Source: a virus. Taken from it: a stretch of 20,514 bases of DNA. Of the stretch, positions 19,000 through 20,514 are shown in pieces. The stretch spans positions 1 to 20,514 of the IMG/VR virus record IMGVR_UViG_3300034115_000025. The stretch is one strand, 5' to 3'. A program made the position numbers and the translations under genes. Below the pieces are notes generated by a model. The model did not search any database. It was not told where the DNA came from and was given only the letters and a program-made list of their open reading frames with translations. Numbering within the stretch: the stretch's first letter is position 1; every line of letters begins with the position of its first letter.

Positions 19000-20514
19000 A
19001 TGGTGCAGACCTACGACGAGATGATCGGCTATGAGATTTGCCGCGACGGTGAACAGATGATCACCGAGCGCAGCACGTACTCGAACCATTGCGAGGAAGT
19101 GGCTCGCTTCGTGATCCCGACGTACAAGAATACTTTCTTCCCCGGCAGCTACAATGTGATGGGCCAAAAGAACACGCAAGAGCAGATCGACAGCACGGCT
19201 GCGCTTGCGCTCACTCGCTTCGCTGCGATCCTTGATAGCTTGCTAACGCCGCGCAATGCGCAGTGGCACACACTCGAAGCGTCGAACCCCGATCTCCAGA
19301 AGATCAGGGCGGTGCGCCTTTGGTTTGAAGACACCACGCGCCGGCTGTTCAAGCTGCGCTATGCTCCGACCGCGAACTTCTCCTCACAGAACCAGAACGT
19401 GTTTCAGTCGCTCGGTGCCTTCGGCAATGGGCCGATGTTCATCGACCGGCTCTCGGGAACCAAGGGCTTCCGCTACAAAGCGATCCCGATGGGTGAAATC
19501 TACTTCAAGGAAAACCACCAGGGCATCATCGACACAGCGTTGCGCTACTTCCGCATGACGGCGAAGCAAGCGGTCGATCAGTTCGGCCCCGCGAAGTTGC
19601 CCGAGGCGATCATCAAGAAGAATATCCCCGGCAGCGACCAGACGATGTTCTGGTTCTATCACATGATCCGGCCGCGCGGCTTCGACTATGATCCGCGCCG
19701 GCTTGACGCGAAGGGCAAAAAGTTCGCCAGCTTCTATGTGGCCGTCGAAGGTAAGAAGCTCGTCAGCGAGGGCGGCTACAATACATTCCCGATGCCGACC
19801 TCTCGGTACATGGAGGCACCCGGCGAAGTCTACGCGCGCGGTCCCGCTATGCTGGTGCTGCCGGCGATCAAGACCCTTCAGGTGGAAAAAAAGATTGTGT
19901 TGACGCAGGGCCACCGCACGGTGTCCCCGGTGTTGCTCTCGCACGATGATGGTATCACAGGCTTCTCGATGAAGCCGGGTGCCCTGAACCCTGGCGGCGT
20001 CAACAAGGATGGGCGCGCTCTGGTGCAGCCTCTCCCGGTCGGCAACGTCATGGTTGGAAAAGACATGATGGATGACGAGCGCGCCGTGATCAACGATGCG
20101 TTCCTCGTGAACCTGTTCCAAGTCCTGCTCAACGATCCGAAGGTGATGACGGCGACGCAAGTCATCGAGATGGCGAACCAGAAGGGCATCCTCTTGGCGC
20201 CTACGATTGGTAAGCAGCAGTCTGACTATCTTGGACCCATGATCGAGCGCGAACTTTCGCTGGGCTTGGACATGGACCTTTTTCTGCCGATGCCTCCCGA
20301 ACTGATAGAGGCGCAGGGTGAATATGAAGTCATCTACACTTCGCCCATGTCGCGTCTCGCGCGTGCTGAAGAGAACAGCGGCTTCCTTCGCAGTGTTGAA
20401 GCTGCGCTGGAGATCGTCAACATCACACAAGACCTGAGCCATTTGGACCCATACGATTTCGAAACGGCCATACCGGAAATGTCTATTAACAATGGCACCC
20501 CTGAGCGGGGGATG
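19000..20514 (+). CDS. Head-to-tail connector (portal), T7 gp8-like, 3' end cut
   Basis: 505 residues visible and no stop; T7 gp8 is about 536 aa, so little is missing. The T7-type portal forms the dodecameric ring through which DNA enters and to which the tail binds. Seen: an N-terminal block with EEVARFVIPTYKNTFFPGS, STAALALTRFAAILDSLLTP (a family hallmark), QWHTLEASN, the QNVFQSLGAFGNGPMFID segment, ARGPAMLVLPAIKTLQVEKK, and TATQVIEMANQKGILLAPTIG with LGPMIERELSLGLD near the end. ATG at 19000 follows the 67-aa stop by one base and lacks a strong Shine-Dalgarno (only purine-rich GAAG), so it may rely on coupling. This is the best evidence for a podovirus. Confidence 0.93.
   Translation, partial: MVQTYDEMIGYEICRDGEQMITERSTYSNHCEEVARFVIPTYKNTFFPGSYNVMGQKNTQEQIDSTAALALTRFAAILDSLLTPRNAQWHTLEASNPDLQKIRAVRLWFEDTTRRLFKLRYAPTANFSSQNQNVFQSLGAFGNGPMFIDRLSGTKGFRYKAIPMGEIYFKENHQGIIDTALRYFRMTAKQAVDQFGPAKLPEAIIKKNIPGSDQTMFWFYHMIRPRGFDYDPRRLDAKGKKFASFYVAVEGKKLVSEGGYNTFPMPTSRYMEAPGEVYARGPAMLVLPAIKTLQVEKKIVLTQGHRTVSPVLLSHDDGITGFSMKPGALNPGGVNKDGRALVQPLPVGNVMVGKDMMDDERAVINDAFLVNLFQVLLNDPKVMTATQVIEMANQKGILLAPTIGKQQSDYLGPMIERELSLGLDMDLFLPMPPELIEAQGEYEVIYTSPMSRLARAEENSGFLRSVEAALEIVNITQDLSHLDPYDFETAIPEMSINNGTPERGM

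Noticed and set aside
1-20514. tRNA genes, insertion sequences, integrase or attachment sites
   Set aside because: None recognised by eye on either strand; a tRNA and IS scan would settle this.

Overview
The window is part of a tailed-phage genome (free phage or prophage). The structural genes point to a short-tailed podovirus: a small and a large terminase subunit, two tiny proteins, then a T7 gp8-like head-to-tail connector (portal) that runs off the right edge. The moderately high GC and the feel of the proteins suggest an alphaproteobacterial host, possibly Rhizobiales; that is inference only. I see no phage RNA polymerase, integrase, repressor, lysis gene or tRNA here, so lifestyle is open. 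One clue, a leucine at the Pol I residue-762 position of the DNA polymerase, is associated in the literature with slower-replicating or temperate phages.

Layout: (1) 1-9842, leftward replication and nucleotide-metabolism operon. In transcription order it encodes a zinc metallopeptidase, SNF2 helicase, HNH-like nuclease, a 51-aa protein, a 216-aa protein with a Pro/Ala/Thr linker, a DUF2800 RecB/Cas4-like nuclease with four Fe-S-type cysteines, a DUF2815 (Enc34-like) ssDNA-binding protein, a nucleoside 2-deoxyribosyltransferase-like enzyme, a family A DNA polymerase, a 38-aa membrane protein, a RuvC-like resolvase, and an HTH-metallophosphoesterase cut by the left edge. (2) 9843-9920, a compact divergent promoter region. 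(3) 9921-11846, a single rightward PrimPol-helicase gene. (4) 11795-15925, a leftward cluster of 13 mostly small unknown genes. It includes an HhH-GPD glycosylase-like protein, a 20-repeat pentapeptide protein and a single-span membrane peptide, most of them coupled by ATGA overlaps. (5) 15926-16449, a divergent intergenic control region with AT-rich dyads and a G-rich stretch. (6) 16450-20514, the rightward packaging and portal genes.

Working together: the PrimPol-helicase would prime and unwind, the polymerase and ssDNA-binding protein copy DNA, the DUF2800 nuclease, SNF2 helicase and RuvC handle recombination and branched intermediates, and the terminase packages the product through the portal. 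Eight genes (38, 42, 51, 51, 55, 58, 61 and 63 aa from the chosen starts) are easily missed by length filters but are well supported by Shine-Dalgarno sites and start/stop overlaps. Region 1 also ends in a protein cut by the left edge.

Main points for a second look: a 57-bp element duplicated in two gene gaps of cluster 4 that forms an RNA hairpin with its pairing conserved; a shared nine-residue C-terminus in the adjacent helicase and HNH proteins; a 254-bp out-of-frame overlap of the RuvC and phosphoesterase genes; a 13-bp direct repeat in several reading frames; and strong inverted repeats in most of the larger gaps of both leftward operons.
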